Assembly: GCA_913019935.1 (NCBI GenBank)
Contig: CAJVZC010000001.1
Span: forward strand, 32,968-96,967
DNA from: an uncultured Methylococcales bacterium
GTDB taxonomy: Bacteria; Pseudomonadota; Gammaproteobacteria; Methylococcales; Methylomonadaceae
Length of the DNA: 64,000 nucleotides
Reading direction: 5' to 3'
This document shows, piece by piece, positions 47,300 to 55,942 of the stretch. A model generated the notes under the pieces. The model worked only from the letters and a program-made list of their open reading frames with translations, made no database searches and had not been told where the DNA came from. Each line of letters starts with the position of its first letter. Position 1 is the stretch's first letter. The position numbers and the translations under genes were made by a program.

Positions 47300-48295
47300 C
47301 TAAGTTAACAACCCTTGCGCCTGCTCAACCACTGAAACTGCGGGAATTTCAACAATAGAAAAATCCTGTTTATTCAACTTTAACGGATTAACCTTAGAGG
47401 GCGACTTTATAGCACTATTTATTTCAGTCTGATAAATACGACTGACGGGTGTTGGCCCAAACAAAGTAATGGACGGCCGATTCAATCCCCAAGCCATGTG
47501 CGTAGGACCGGTGTCATTCCCAATCATCAAATCTGAATTTGCTATCACCGCCTTTAATCCGTTCATCGTTAATTTAGGCAAAACCCTTGCAAACGCTGAA
47601 CGTTTCGCAATCCAATCAGCACGCTCTTTTTCTAGTTCGGTCGCCCAGAGGATTAAACTATTTTGTTGCAGCGCTTCTATCACTTCAAGAAAGTTCTCTT
47701 TTGGATAATTTCGACTTTCCCACGTTGAACCAATCGCAAAAACAATGTTTTTCTTTGTCGTAGAAAAATACCCTTCATAGCTATCACTGCAATCGCGATA
47801 AAATAAAAAAGGCTGCTTATTCATGATCATCGCTTCACTCACCCGAAAGCCTAAAGACTCGGTAATGACCTGTACATTTCGATCAATCGTATTGCCCACG
47901 TATGGGCTAGCAATGGTCTTGTTATAAAACATCGCTGCCAAACTCTCGCGCGCCGAAACCCTATCAAACCCAGCAGTATTTTTACCTAACAGCCGACTCA
48001 CTACAGCCGATTTTATTAAACCCTGCGCATCGATAATCCAATCATAATCATTTTCTGAAAAAGATTTGAGTTGCTTAAATTGCTGGGAAATACCTTTTTT
48101 ATTCTTTTTTAAAGCCTTTAAATTAACCACATTAATTTGATCAATATCAGGATTATCTGCCAATAATTCAGCAAAAGCAGCCTCTACAAACCAATGAATC
48201 TGAATACCCTGACTATGACGTCTTAAAAACTGCAAAGCGACCATCGCATGGACAATATCACCGAGCGCCGATAACTTAACAATTGCAATCTTCAC
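47300..48295 (-). CDS. waaC: Lipopolysaccharide heptosyltransferase I
   Basis: Adds the first L-glycero-D-manno-heptose to Kdo2-lipid A. It is a GT9 family protein of 331 residues with N-terminal IVKLSALGDIVHAMVALQFL and C-terminal domain motifs FAIGSTWESRNYPKENF and MIGNDTGPTHMAWGLNRPSI (ADP-heptose side). It overlaps waaF by 4 bases. WaaC rather than WaaF is chosen from the start motif and 331-residue length. Confidence 0.9.
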   Translation of the reverse strand: MKIAIVKLSALGDIVHAMVALQFLRRHSQGIQIHWFVEAAFAELLADNPDIDQINVVNLKALKKNKKGISQQFKQLKSFSENDYDWIIDAQGLIKSAVVSRLLGKNTAGFDRVSARESLAAMFYNKTIASPYVGNTIDRNVQVITESLGFRVSEAMIMNKQPFLFYRDCSDSYEGYFSTTKKNIVFAIGSTWESRNYPKENFLEVIEALQQNSLILWATELEKERADWIAKRSAFARVLPKLTMNGLKAVIANSDLMIGNDTGPTHMAWGLNRPSITLFGPTPVSRIYQTEINSAIKSPSKVNPLKLNKQDFSIVEIPAVSVVEQAQGLLT

Positions 48296-49311
48296 AGGTT
48301 AAAAGTACTTATTTCAGAAAGAACGCGATCTGAGGTAATCTCAGTCAAACAGTGCGTATGCCCTAAGGGACATTCTCGTTTAAAACAAGGAGCACATGAC
48401 TTTTGTAAAGAAACAATCCTAGCACCTTGATGTAACGGTGGGGTAAACCCAGGGTCTGAAGAGCCATAAATCGCAACCAAAGGCTTATTTAAAGCCGCTG
48501 CAACATGCATCAATCCAGAATCGTTACTCACAACGACATCAACTAACGATAATAAATCAACCGCTTCTGCTAAGGTTGTCTTACCAATGAAATCTATACA
48601 CTGATTATTCGTTAACAGATTAATCTGCTCAGCAACGTCTCGATCCTTATCCGAACCTAATAACATCACCTGCCAACCTTCGGCTATTTTAGCCTTCGCA
48701 ACGGCGGCAAAACGCTCCGGTAACCAACGCTTAGCCAGACCATATTCAGCACCCGGACATAAGGCTAAAATGCGCCCCCCCGTGTCGAGATGGAATTTAT
48801 CTTTTACAACGCCAAGCTCAATTTGACTTACCTGCAACTTCGGTATTGGAATATCAGCCGGACACCCACCATCGACTAACCCCAAAGACACAAAACGCTG
48901 TACGGTCATGGGCAAATCCTGTTTAAATAATTTACGAGGCTCTGTTAACAGCCCCCAGCGGCACTCGCCCAAATAACCAATTCGCTGTGGTATTTTCGCC
49001 GCGAAAGGCACTAAAGCAGACTTCCAAGAATTAGGTAGCACCACCGCTTGCTGGTAATGTTCTGCGATTAAATGGCGTCCTAACTTAAAACGATCCCCCA
49101 GCCCCAACTGACCATGCCCTAAGGGCATAGCCACCGACTTATTCACTTCTGGCATACGTGCCAATAAAGGAAAAGTCCAAGCCGGTGCAAGCACATCTAT
49201 CTGAGTATCTGGGTTTAAGCTCTTTAACGTTATAAATAAACTTTGCGCCATAACCATATCGCCAATCCACGATGGACCGACAATTAAAACTTTTTCCAAA
49301 TCACCCGCCAC
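48292..49311 (-). CDS. waaF: ADP-heptose:LPS heptosyltransferase II
   Basis: Adds the second inner-core heptose. It is a GT9 family protein of 339 residues with ILIVGPSWIGDMVMAQSLF-type start (residues 8-25), catalytic-domain motifs CPGAEYGLAKRWLPERFAAV and VVSNDSGLMHVAAALNKPLV, then GSSDPGFTPPLH. The Cys-rich C terminus (CAPCFKRECPLGHTHCL) is a WaaF hallmark. It follows ilvE by one base and precedes waaC, the order seen in Pseudomonas-like genomes. Confidence 0.94.
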   Translation of the reverse strand: MAGDLEKVLIVGPSWIGDMVMAQSLFITLKSLNPDTQIDVLAPAWTFPLLARMPEVNKSVAMPLGHGQLGLGDRFKLGRHLIAEHYQQAVVLPNSWKSALVPFAAKIPQRIGYLGECRWGLLTEPRKLFKQDLPMTVQRFVSLGLVDGGCPADIPIPKLQVSQIELGVVKDKFHLDTGGRILALCPGAEYGLAKRWLPERFAAVAKAKIAEGWQVMLLGSDKDRDVAEQINLLTNNQCIDFIGKTTLAEAVDLLSLVDVVVSNDSGLMHVAAALNKPLVAIYGSSDPGFTPPLHQGARIVSLQKSCAPCFKRECPLGHTHCLTEITSDRVLSEISTFNL

Positions 49312-49312
49312 C

Positions 49313-50236
49313 TTAATTCACGTAATCCAACCATTCCTGATGATCATCTCGACGCCCACCGACATAATCAAAATATAGCGCCTGTATTTGCTGGGTGATA
49401 GGCCCTCTTGTACCGTCACCAATCAAGCGCCCATCATATTCACGAATCGGAGTTACTTCTGCTGCTGACCCAGTAAAAAAAGCCTCGTCAGCGACATAAA
49501 CTTCATCACGAGAAATACGCTTTTCTATGACCTCATAACCATGCTCCTTAGCAATAATCATAATTGTTTCACGCGTAATCCCCTCTAGCGCCGAAGTGGT
49601 TTCAGGTGTAAAAATTTTACCATTACGAATAATAAATAAATTCTCCCCGCTGCCTTCAGCCACAAAACCCTCATGGTCTAACAATAACGCCTCGTCATAA
49701 CCGGTTGACAATGCCTCTTGTAAGGCCAATATTGAATTAATATAATTACCGTTAGCTTTTGCCTTACACATCGTGCTGTTAACATGATTACGGGTGTATG
49801 AAGAGGTTCTAATACGAATCCCTTTTTCAAGATTTTCATCGCCTAAATACGCACCCCACTCCCAAGCGGCAACCATCACATGAACCTTTAAGTTATCCGC
49901 TCGCAAGCCCATACCTTCAGAACCATAAAAACACATGGTGCGAATATAAGCGCTGTCGAGTTGGTTTAAATTAATCGCCTCTCGTTGCGCCTTATTCAAC
50001 TCGTCTTTAGTAAAAGGCATCTTCATCATAAGAATCTGAGCGGATCGAAACAATCGATCAGTATGCTCTTTAAGCTTAAAGATAGCGGGGCCTTGATCGG
50101 TATTATAAGCTCTAATACCTTCGAAAACGCCGGCGCCATAATGCAAGGTATGCGTTAATACATGAACCTTCGCCTCACGCCAAGGTAGCCATTCTCCGTC
50201 CATCCAGATAACACCATCTCTGTCATCCATCGTCAT
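49313..50236 (-). CDS. ilvE: Branched-chain amino acid aminotransferase
   Basis: PLP aminotransferase for the last step of valine, leucine and isoleucine synthesis. Class IV fold with VHVLTHTLHYGAGVFEGIRAY (in pieces, about 22-42), the PLP lysine in MCKAKANGNYINS, and EGSGENLFIIRNGKI. The ATG at 50236 is chosen because GGGAG lies eight bases upstream; the ATG at 50254 would place that ribosome site inside the gene. The resulting 307 residues compare with 309 in E. coli. It follows glnE. Confidence 0.95.
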   Translation of the reverse strand: MTMDDRDGVIWMDGEWLPWREAKVHVLTHTLHYGAGVFEGIRAYNTDQGPAIFKLKEHTDRLFRSAQILMMKMPFTKDELNKAQREAINLNQLDSAYIRTMCFYGSEGMGLRADNLKVHVMVAAWEWGAYLGDENLEKGIRIRTSSYTRNHVNSTMCKAKANGNYINSILALQEALSTGYDEALLLDHEGFVAEGSGENLFIIRNGKIFTPETTSALEGITRETIMIIAKEHGYEVIEKRISRDEVYVADEAFFTGSAAEVTPIREYDGRLIGDGTRGPITQQIQALYFDYVGGRRDDHQEWLDYVN

Positions 50237-50266
50237 TATTCTTTCTCCCACCATATCATCATTAAA

Positions 50267-53161
50267 TTAATCCATTATAGCGTGCCATACAGACTCTACC
50301 TGTGAACGTAATTCTTCAACACATTTAACATCAACTTTAACGCCCTGCCCCTGCAGAACTTGCTGGTGATTCTTAATACGATACTCACAATAAGCCTGTT
50401 GCAAAACAGCGGCATTCGGTTCAGAAAGCAGCCCTTTTTTCTGCAAAAGTTGGAGTAATCTAATGTTATCGGTGAATGTGACTAAATCTAAATTACTTTC
50501 AGCATAAGCTAATACATAAAATTGTACTATAAACTCAATATCGACAATACCTCCAGTCCCATATTTTAGGTCAAACAAGGTCTCATGGGGTTTTAAAAAA
50601 TGATCCTGCATTTTCAAACGCATGGCTAAAACCTCTCGTTTTAACACATCAAAGTCTCGAGATTGACTTAGAACTTGCTCACGAATAGCCGTAAACATTG
50701 CACCTATTGCTGGGTCCCCTGCGACAAAGCGACCTCGAACTAAAGCCTGATGTTCCCAAGTCCATGCGTTTTCTTGCTGATAAATCGCATACCCTTTGAC
50801 AGAAACGGCCAATAACCCTGAGGCGCCATTAGGACGCAAGCGCATATCTGTTTCATATAAAACACCAGACAATAATTTACTGTTTAACAAAAAGATAATC
50901 TTCTGCCCTAACCGGACATAAAATTCAACAACACTAATAGGCTTCAACCCATCGGTTAGCGCACGTTCATCAGTATTATGATATAAAAACACCATATCCA
51001 AATCGGAACCGTACCCCAATTCATAGCCCCCTAATTTTCCAAGACCAATCACTGCAAAGCCACTGGAGTCAAATTGACAGCCCTCGGGTACACCGTGTTT
51101 TTGGGTCAACAAATCCCAAGCCGAAAGAGCCACTTGCTGCAAAACCACTTCCGCAAGTGTTGTTAAATAATCACTAATCACCATGACAGGAATAATATCC
51201 ATGATGCCAGCCGCCGCCACACGAAGCATATTAACCTGCTTAAACTGACGCAACACATTCATTAAGACTTCTATATCACCGCTTTTGTTTTTCTCTACAA
51301 TAAAATTCAAATCAGCGCTTAACCGATCTTTCAACAGCGGCTCATACAATGTTCGACCGTCCAACAATTCATCTAATAACACCGGGTAAGTAGCCATTTG
51401 TTGGACTATCCATTCACTGGCTGCTGTTAATTTAATTAACCGCGCTAAGGCGTCAGGATTTTCAATCAAAAGAGAAAAATAAACATTACGACCGGCAACT
51501 TTTGACAATAAAATCAACAACCGTATTAACGTTTCATCTTGATTATCGACTTGTCTTACATTCTCAATCACTAAAGGAACCAACTGATCCAACGCTTCAG
51601 CGCCTTTAGTTGTTATCCGCCTGACTCCCACCGATTCTCTGAGCTTCTTAACTTGCTCTAAAAGACGCTCCGTGTCGATATAACCTAAATCAAACAAATC
51701 TGCCGTTAAAACATCATCATCTAAAACGCCAACCCAAATTGATAATCCTTTACTTTTTTTCTGTTCCGAACAAGAAAAAACCTGATCAAAGATGACTGAC
51801 ACCTGCAAACGGTATTGATCTAAAACAACTAAAAACTTCTCCCAGCTATCAAATCCCATTGAATATGCCAACAAAAACCTTCTGTTATCTTCTTTGGGTA
51901 AATTATGAACTTGCTCATCTCGGTATTGTTGTAAACGATTTTCTGTTTTCCTGAGAAAAACATAGGCTTCTCGTAAGACCTTAATATCATTGACCGGCAA
52001 TAACCCCAGTTCACTTAACCTATCCAGAACCACGAGCAATTGACGATGCTGTAAATCAATATCAGTTCCCCCTCGAATTAATTGAAAAGATTGAACGACA
52101 AATTCAATCTCTCTGATGCCGCCATGCCCTAACTTAATATTATCGGCCTGACCTTCGGCACTCAGTTTTTCTTTAATCTTGTACTTTAAGCGGCGCAACT
52201 CCTCAAAAGCGCCATAATCTAAATAGCGCCGGTAAACAAAGCGATTCAGTGTCGCCATTAATGATTCACCTAGATCATCACCTGCAATAATACGAACCTT
52301 AACCATCGCATAACGTTCCCACTCCCTAGCTTGTGTAAAATAATAATTTTCCAACCCTAAAAAGCTCATAACCCACGGACCACTGGCACCAAAAGGTCTT
52401 AACCGCGTATCCACACGATAAACAAATCCATCCTCTGTTACATCACTCAAAACACGGGTGAGCTTTTTTGCCAATCGAGAAAAGAAATCACCGTAATCTA
52501 AATGCTTTTTTCCTGTCGTGAGCACACCTGATTCGGCATAACAATAAATCAAATCGATATCAGAAGAAAAATTAAGCTCTCCACCGCCTAACTTACCCAT
52601 TGCCAAAACAACAAGACGCTGCTCCTTGCCATTAGATAAAACGGGCAGACCCCAGTACTGAGTCGCTTCTGCATGTAGAAAATCCAACGCATACTGAACA
52701 CAGGCATCGGCTAAAGCGGATAAGTCTGATAATGTTTCTTCTACAGAGGCCCAGCCTGCAATATCACGCCAAGCAATTCTAACCATTTCACGACGTCGAA
52801 ATACCCGCAACAAAGCCATTAATTCTTTTTCGTTAGTCGCGACTTGAGCAGCCAAAGCCTGCTTATAATCGTTTTTACCACCAATGGTTGTATATAGTGC
52901 TGTTCCTGAAACTATATCCGACCATAACTCAACATCTCTTACACAGCTTTCAGCAACGAACAAACTGGAACTGCAAACCGTTATCGCTGATTCAATAAAC
53001 TCACCATTAACCGGCTCCTTGAGCACACTTCCATCCACTCGTTCACACCAACGCCTAAAAGAACCTTCCAGCTCTTGTTTTACCGATTTAGGTAAGCGCG
53101 CTAAATTCGCTTCAAAATGACTAATACATGAACCGGTATTCATTTTCTTAACGGCCTCCAT
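50267..53161 (-). CDS. glnE: Glutamine synthetase adenylyltransferase/deadenylase
   Basis: Bifunctional enzyme that adds and removes AMP on glutamine synthetase under PII control. Two nucleotidyltransferase domains are visible: GKLGGGELNFSSDIDLIYCY (about 194-213, deadenylase half) and GLGKLGGYELGYGSDLDMVF (about 704-723, adenylylase half). A helical domain containing HGGIREIEFVVQSFQLIRGG precedes the second half, and its C-terminal counterpart is GTGGIVDIEFIVQFYVLAYA. The 964 residues are full length. An ATG six codons in has a GGAGG 11 bases upstream and is an alternative start. Confidence 0.95.
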   Translation of the reverse strand: MEAVKKMNTGSCISHFEANLARLPKSVKQELEGSFRRWCERVDGSVLKEPVNGEFIESAITVCSSSLFVAESCVRDVELWSDIVSGTALYTTIGGKNDYKQALAAQVATNEKELMALLRVFRRREMVRIAWRDIAGWASVEETLSDLSALADACVQYALDFLHAEATQYWGLPVLSNGKEQRLVVLAMGKLGGGELNFSSDIDLIYCYAESGVLTTGKKHLDYGDFFSRLAKKLTRVLSDVTEDGFVYRVDTRLRPFGASGPWVMSFLGLENYYFTQAREWERYAMVKVRIIAGDDLGESLMATLNRFVYRRYLDYGAFEELRRLKYKIKEKLSAEGQADNIKLGHGGIREIEFVVQSFQLIRGGTDIDLQHRQLLVVLDRLSELGLLPVNDIKVLREAYVFLRKTENRLQQYRDEQVHNLPKEDNRRFLLAYSMGFDSWEKFLVVLDQYRLQVSVIFDQVFSCSEQKKSKGLSIWVGVLDDDVLTADLFDLGYIDTERLLEQVKKLRESVGVRRITTKGAEALDQLVPLVIENVRQVDNQDETLIRLLILLSKVAGRNVYFSLLIENPDALARLIKLTAASEWIVQQMATYPVLLDELLDGRTLYEPLLKDRLSADLNFIVEKNKSGDIEVLMNVLRQFKQVNMLRVAAAGIMDIIPVMVISDYLTTLAEVVLQQVALSAWDLLTQKHGVPEGCQFDSSGFAVIGLGKLGGYELGYGSDLDMVFLYHNTDERALTDGLKPISVVEFYVRLGQKIIFLLNSKLLSGVLYETDMRLRPNGASGLLAVSVKGYAIYQQENAWTWEHQALVRGRFVAGDPAIGAMFTAIREQVLSQSRDFDVLKREVLAMRLKMQDHFLKPHETLFDLKYGTGGIVDIEFIVQFYVLAYAESNLDLVTFTDNIRLLQLLQKKGLLSEPNAAVLQQAYCEYRIKNHQQVLQGQGVKVDVKCVEELRSQVESVWHAIMD

Positions 53162-53291
53162 TAATTACCTATAACACTACATTCTGCTTACGGATTTTTT
53201 GAAAAAACACTGACTAGTAAGCTAATCGCGAAAGTGATAAAGTAAAAGAAAAATTTATCTGATAAATCTTATCATTGCTGTCAAAAATACG

Positions 53292-53741
53292 ATGAAAAAA
53301 ACTACACGACAAATCTGGGTGTTTTTTTATGCACTTACCCTAAGCTTATTGTTAACCGCGTGCTCGGATGACAACCAAAAAGAAGCCGTACAGACACCCT
53401 CAGCAGTTGTCAACGCGCCACAAAAGTTGAGCTTTGATCATGGCCATAACCAAGCAAAAGACATGGACAAGCATCCTTTTGAACATAAGTTTGCGCAGCA
53501 GTGCATCGCACGCGAAATAAAAAACTCAATCAATAAAGAAATTGACCGTGCTCGATTTAAAAAACCCTGCCTGTGTATCGCGACTTATATGATGAAAGAC
53601 TTAACCGCAACGGAAGCTCAAAAATTCCTAAGAGAACAAAAAAACACACAATCACTTCGCATTCGCTACGATAATGCTGCTTTCCATTGTCTACAACAAA
53701 AACAAACGCCACAAGCACCGACTATTTTTAAGTCCCGATAA
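53292..53741 (+). CDS. Hypothetical cysteine-containing lipoprotein
   Basis: A 149-residue lipoprotein I cannot name. The lipobox LTAC (Cys24) followed by Ser predicts outer-membrane sorting. A His/Asp/Lys-rich stretch (FDHGHNQAKDMDKHPFEH, about 49-66) precedes a cysteine-containing domain (QQCIAREIKNS; PCLCIATYMMKDLTATEAQKF; FHCLQQ) with four cysteines, a C-x18..24-C-x-C-like layout found in small secreted proteins of unknown role. It lies alone, opposite glnE and convergent with bufC-like, so it is not part of the RiPP operon. Metal binding is plausible but unproven. Confidence 0.65.
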   Translation: MKKTTRQIWVFFYALTLSLLLTACSDDNQKEAVQTPSAVVNAPQKLSFDHGHNQAKDMDKHPFEHKFAQQCIAREIKNSINKEIDRARFKKPCLCIATYMMKDLTATEAQKFLREQKNTQSLRIRYDNAAFHCLQQKQTPQAPTIFKSR

Positions 53742-53779
53742 CTGCACGAGCCACGGCTAACCCTAGTATCCCCGCTGAT

Positions 53780-54547
53780 TTACGGCGGGTAGATAACCCC
53801 TTTAGCGGCTAAATCCTTGATAATTTCCAGCCCACCGTTGTAAATAACACTCGACTTAAAATCAACAAACTCGCCGGCCAACGCCTTTAAACAATCATCC
53901 ACCAACCAAACAGGCTGCTGCTGAAGTAGCTGAAGCAAGCGAAAGGTTATCGGTGTCATTTCTATAAAATTAACATCTAAATCACTATTCCGATAAACCA
54001 ACAAAAAAGTGGCCACCTCGGGCGGACATTGTGGTTTAAAATCTGAAGAAATTAAGTGTACTGGATACTGATAAGCCAATGGCCAAGCTAAGGACGACAA
54101 GGCGACTTCGGTCGTCAACGGCTCCAAAATAAAAGGGCTATAATTCTCAGGTTGCCTATCGGTAGAAATAGCTAATGCCAATTCGACCCATTCATAATGC
54201 GCCAATTCCAACATGAATGGATGGTCGCCTGCCAATGGAACGCGTTCCTCCTGAAGGTAAGTCAGAAATTCTTCCGGTATTTCGGAGAAATACGGACTCT
54301 TACTGCTATGAACAAGAAAATAATCCTGACACAATTGTTTCCATGTCTCATCTTCAATAAGGGAACGTAAAATAGGAAAACTCGTTTCTAGAAAACTAGA
54401 GATATTGTTAAACATCAGCTCACGATGAATATCAATCCGCTCGGGTACGATACCTTCTGGAACAGGACAAGCCTGTGGATTTCTTAAATAATCAGTAAAT
54501 GCTGCCTGCTTCTGCTGAAAAGAAAAAACATTACCTTTGTTAGCCAT
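53780..54547 (-). CDS. DUF2063 RiPP maturation partner (HvfC/BufC family)
   Basis: A 255-residue cytosolic protein of the DUF2063 family that serves as partner of DUF692 enzymes in making copper-binding or oxazolone-modified peptides. The N-terminal helical domain (about 8-100) has the pattern FTDYLRNPQACPVPEG, IDIHRELMFNNISSFLETSF and PYFSEIPEEFLTYLQ. A winged-helix/recognition-like C-terminal domain (about 150-255) probably guides the precursor. It overlaps the DUF692 gene by 8 bases and is the last gene of the operon. No DoxX-type membrane gene follows, unlike many bufferin operons. Confidence 0.87.
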   Translation of the reverse strand: MANKGNVFSFQQKQAAFTDYLRNPQACPVPEGIVPERIDIHRELMFNNISSFLETSFPILRSLIEDETWKQLCQDYFLVHSSKSPYFSEIPEEFLTYLQEERVPLAGDHPFMLELAHYEWVELALAISTDRQPENYSPFILEPLTTEVALSSLAWPLAYQYPVHLISSDFKPQCPPEVATFLLVYRNSDLDVNFIEMTPITFRLLQLLQQQPVWLVDDCLKALAGEFVDFKSSVIYNGGLEIIKDLAAKGVIYPP

Positions 54548-55397
54548 GTCTTTTTACTGGCATTGATGACTGATAATCATTTTGTTTATTCTTGATCATT
54601 TCAACCTCACTCAGAAGTTCTTTCACTTCAGGAATATTAAAATCACGCTCCAGCAACGTTGGAAAAACACCGAATAACGCATACGCTTGCCCTAATAGCG
54701 CCCACACAGGATCAACAATAGCCGCGCCATGCGTATCGATTAAAAAATCTTCCTTTGCCACATAATGCCCTGCAACATGTGCATAGGCTATGCGCTCACC
54801 AGGCATTGATTTTAAAAAATCTTCCGGATCATAACCATGATTAATGCTATTAACATAAATATTATTCAAATCAAGCAATACGTCACAATCTGCTTGTTCA
54901 ACAACAGCATTAAAGAACTCTATTTCTGAAAGCTCATGACTTGGAACCGCATAATAAGAGGCATTCTCAATGGCAATTTTCTGCTCTAAAATATCTTGAA
55001 CACGCCGAATACGATTAGCGACATAATCAACCGCTTCTCCTGTAAAAGGAATCGGTAAAAGATCATATAGGTGACCTTGGTGGCTACAATAACTTAGGTG
55101 TTCACTGTATAGCCTAATCTGGTGTGTTTGAAGAAAATCCTTGATGTCTCGAACAAACACCTCATCCAATGGATCTGCGCTACCAATGGACAGCGACAAA
55201 CCGTGACAAATAAAAGGGAAACGCTCGGTCAATGCTCGAAATTGCTTACCGACTTTACCCCCCAAGGTCATCCAGTTTTCCGGTGCAACCTCGTAAAAAT
55301 CAATATCCTTCGGGGAAGTATCAGCGATCGTTTGCATAAACGACCGCCGCAAACCAAGTCCTGCGCCCGTAACAAAAGAACTTTTATTATTCATCAA
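54540..55397 (-). CDS. DUF692 multinuclear non-heme iron oxidative enzyme (HvfB/BufB/MbnB-like)
   Basis: A 285-residue TIM-barrel MNIO enzyme that oxidatively modifies cysteines of a precursor peptide. Metal-site candidates: His65 (ICHGLSLSIG), His100 (YSEHLSY), Glu144/Asn145 (IENASYY), Asp176 and Asn178 (LLDLNNIYVN), His207 and His211 (AHVAGH), Asp221/His223 (DTHGAAI), and Glu250 in LLERDFNIP. All are intact. The precursor gene ends 20 bases upstream and DUF2063 overlaps it, so the three form an operon. It is closer to the HvfB/BufB branch than methanobactin MbnB by gene context. Confidence 0.92.
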   Translation of the reverse strand: MMNNKSSFVTGAGLGLRRSFMQTIADTSPKDIDFYEVAPENWMTLGGKVGKQFRALTERFPFICHGLSLSIGSADPLDEVFVRDIKDFLQTHQIRLYSEHLSYCSHQGHLYDLLPIPFTGEAVDYVANRIRRVQDILEQKIAIENASYYAVPSHELSEIEFFNAVVEQADCDVLLDLNNIYVNSINHGYDPEDFLKSMPGERIAYAHVAGHYVAKEDFLIDTHGAAIVDPVWALLGQAYALFGVFPTLLERDFNIPEVKELLSEVEMIKNKQNDYQSSMPVKRHG

Positions 55398-55417
55398 TCA
55401 ATGACGTCAGGACAAAA

Positions 55418-55783
55418 TTATCTTTTCCCTACACACTTACCTTCTGGCATTTTAGGTTCTTCACCCATCATCATAGCGCCGCACTGACCTTCGCCACAAG
55501 AACCTTCTTTCATTCCTGCTTTTGCACCACATTTCATTTCACCTGTCTTCATGGCCTTCATTTGAGCGCCACACTTCATGTCAGCTTTCTTCATGCCCTT
55601 CATTTGAGCCCCACACTTCATTTCACCTTTCTTTGTGTCTGCCTCAGCCAACTGCATATAGCCACCTGATAGCTCATTCAATCCAAAAGGACTAACTTCA
55701 GCATTTACGCCAGTAGAACCTAAAGAAGAAACTAATGCTGTACCTAATGCTGCCACCAATGGTGTTTTATTAAACTTTTTCAT
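55418..55783 (-). CDS. HvfA/bufferin-like RiPP precursor with Cys/Met repeats
   Basis: A 121-residue secreted precursor. A signal peptide (about 1-28, VNA) is followed by the family motif SPFGLNELSGGYMQLAEA. Residues 55-94 are three repeats beginning MKCGA at M55, M69 and M83 (Cys57, 71, 85), period 14 residues. The end carries EGSCGEGQCG and EGKCVGK (Cys96, 101, 117). There are 12 Met in residues 55-121. In known HvfA-type peptides the EGKCG cysteines are oxidised to oxazolone-thioamide; here the first three cysteines sit in Met-Lys-Cys-Gly-Ala instead. A GAGG ribosome site is seven bases before the ATG. Confidence 0.85.
   Translation of the reverse strand: MKKFNKTPLVAALGTALVSSLGSTGVNAEVSPFGLNELSGGYMQLAEADTKKGEMKCGAQMKGMKKADMKCGAQMKAMKTGEMKCGAKAGMKEGSCGEGQCGAMMMGEEPKMPEGKCVGKR
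55496..55621 (-). repeat. 42-bp tandem repeat array in the RiPP precursor gene
   Basis: Three units with exact 42-base period encode the MKCGA repeats; their ATG codons are at 55621, 55579 and 55537 (minus strand). Units one and two are nearly identical at the DNA level and unit three is diverged with a one-codon deletion after it, implying recent tandem duplication. The repeat may change copy number between strains. Confidence 0.8.
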
Positions 55784-55815
55784 TTCTTATCCTCAAAAAT
55801 CTCTATTAATAACGT

Positions 55816-55835
55816 TTGTACCTTTATTGTACCTT
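55816..55835 (-). promoter_or_regulatory. Phased direct repeat upstream of the RiPP operon
   Basis: TTGTACCTT (AAGGTACAA on the coding strand of the operon) occurs at 55816-55824 and 55827-55835, 11 bases apart, which is one turn of the helix. It lies 33 bases before the precursor start, overlapping where a promoter would be. It may be the site of the operon's regulator. Confidence 0.5.
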
Positions 55836-55942
55836 GGAATTTAATAACTGTATCGCGTCCTTTTGTCGCGCTGACTACTCGCCTAAATTTCAAAGTCATC
55901 ATCCCACGACCATTTTTTAACCCCACCTATAAAATGCAGGGA

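Noticed and set aside
50237-50254. Upstream ATG for ilvE
   Set aside because: It would put the GGGAG ribosome site inside the coding sequence. The ATG at 50236 gives the family's usual length.
55122-55487. Plus-strand open frame opposite the RiPP genes
   Set aside because: It is antisense to the well-supported DUF692 and precursor genes, with no family signature.
54540-55783. Methanobactin operon (MbnABC)
   Set aside because: The precursor is long, repeat-bearing and has a Sec signal peptide, and the partner is DUF2063 rather than MbnC. This fits the HvfA/bufferin branch of DUF692 systems.
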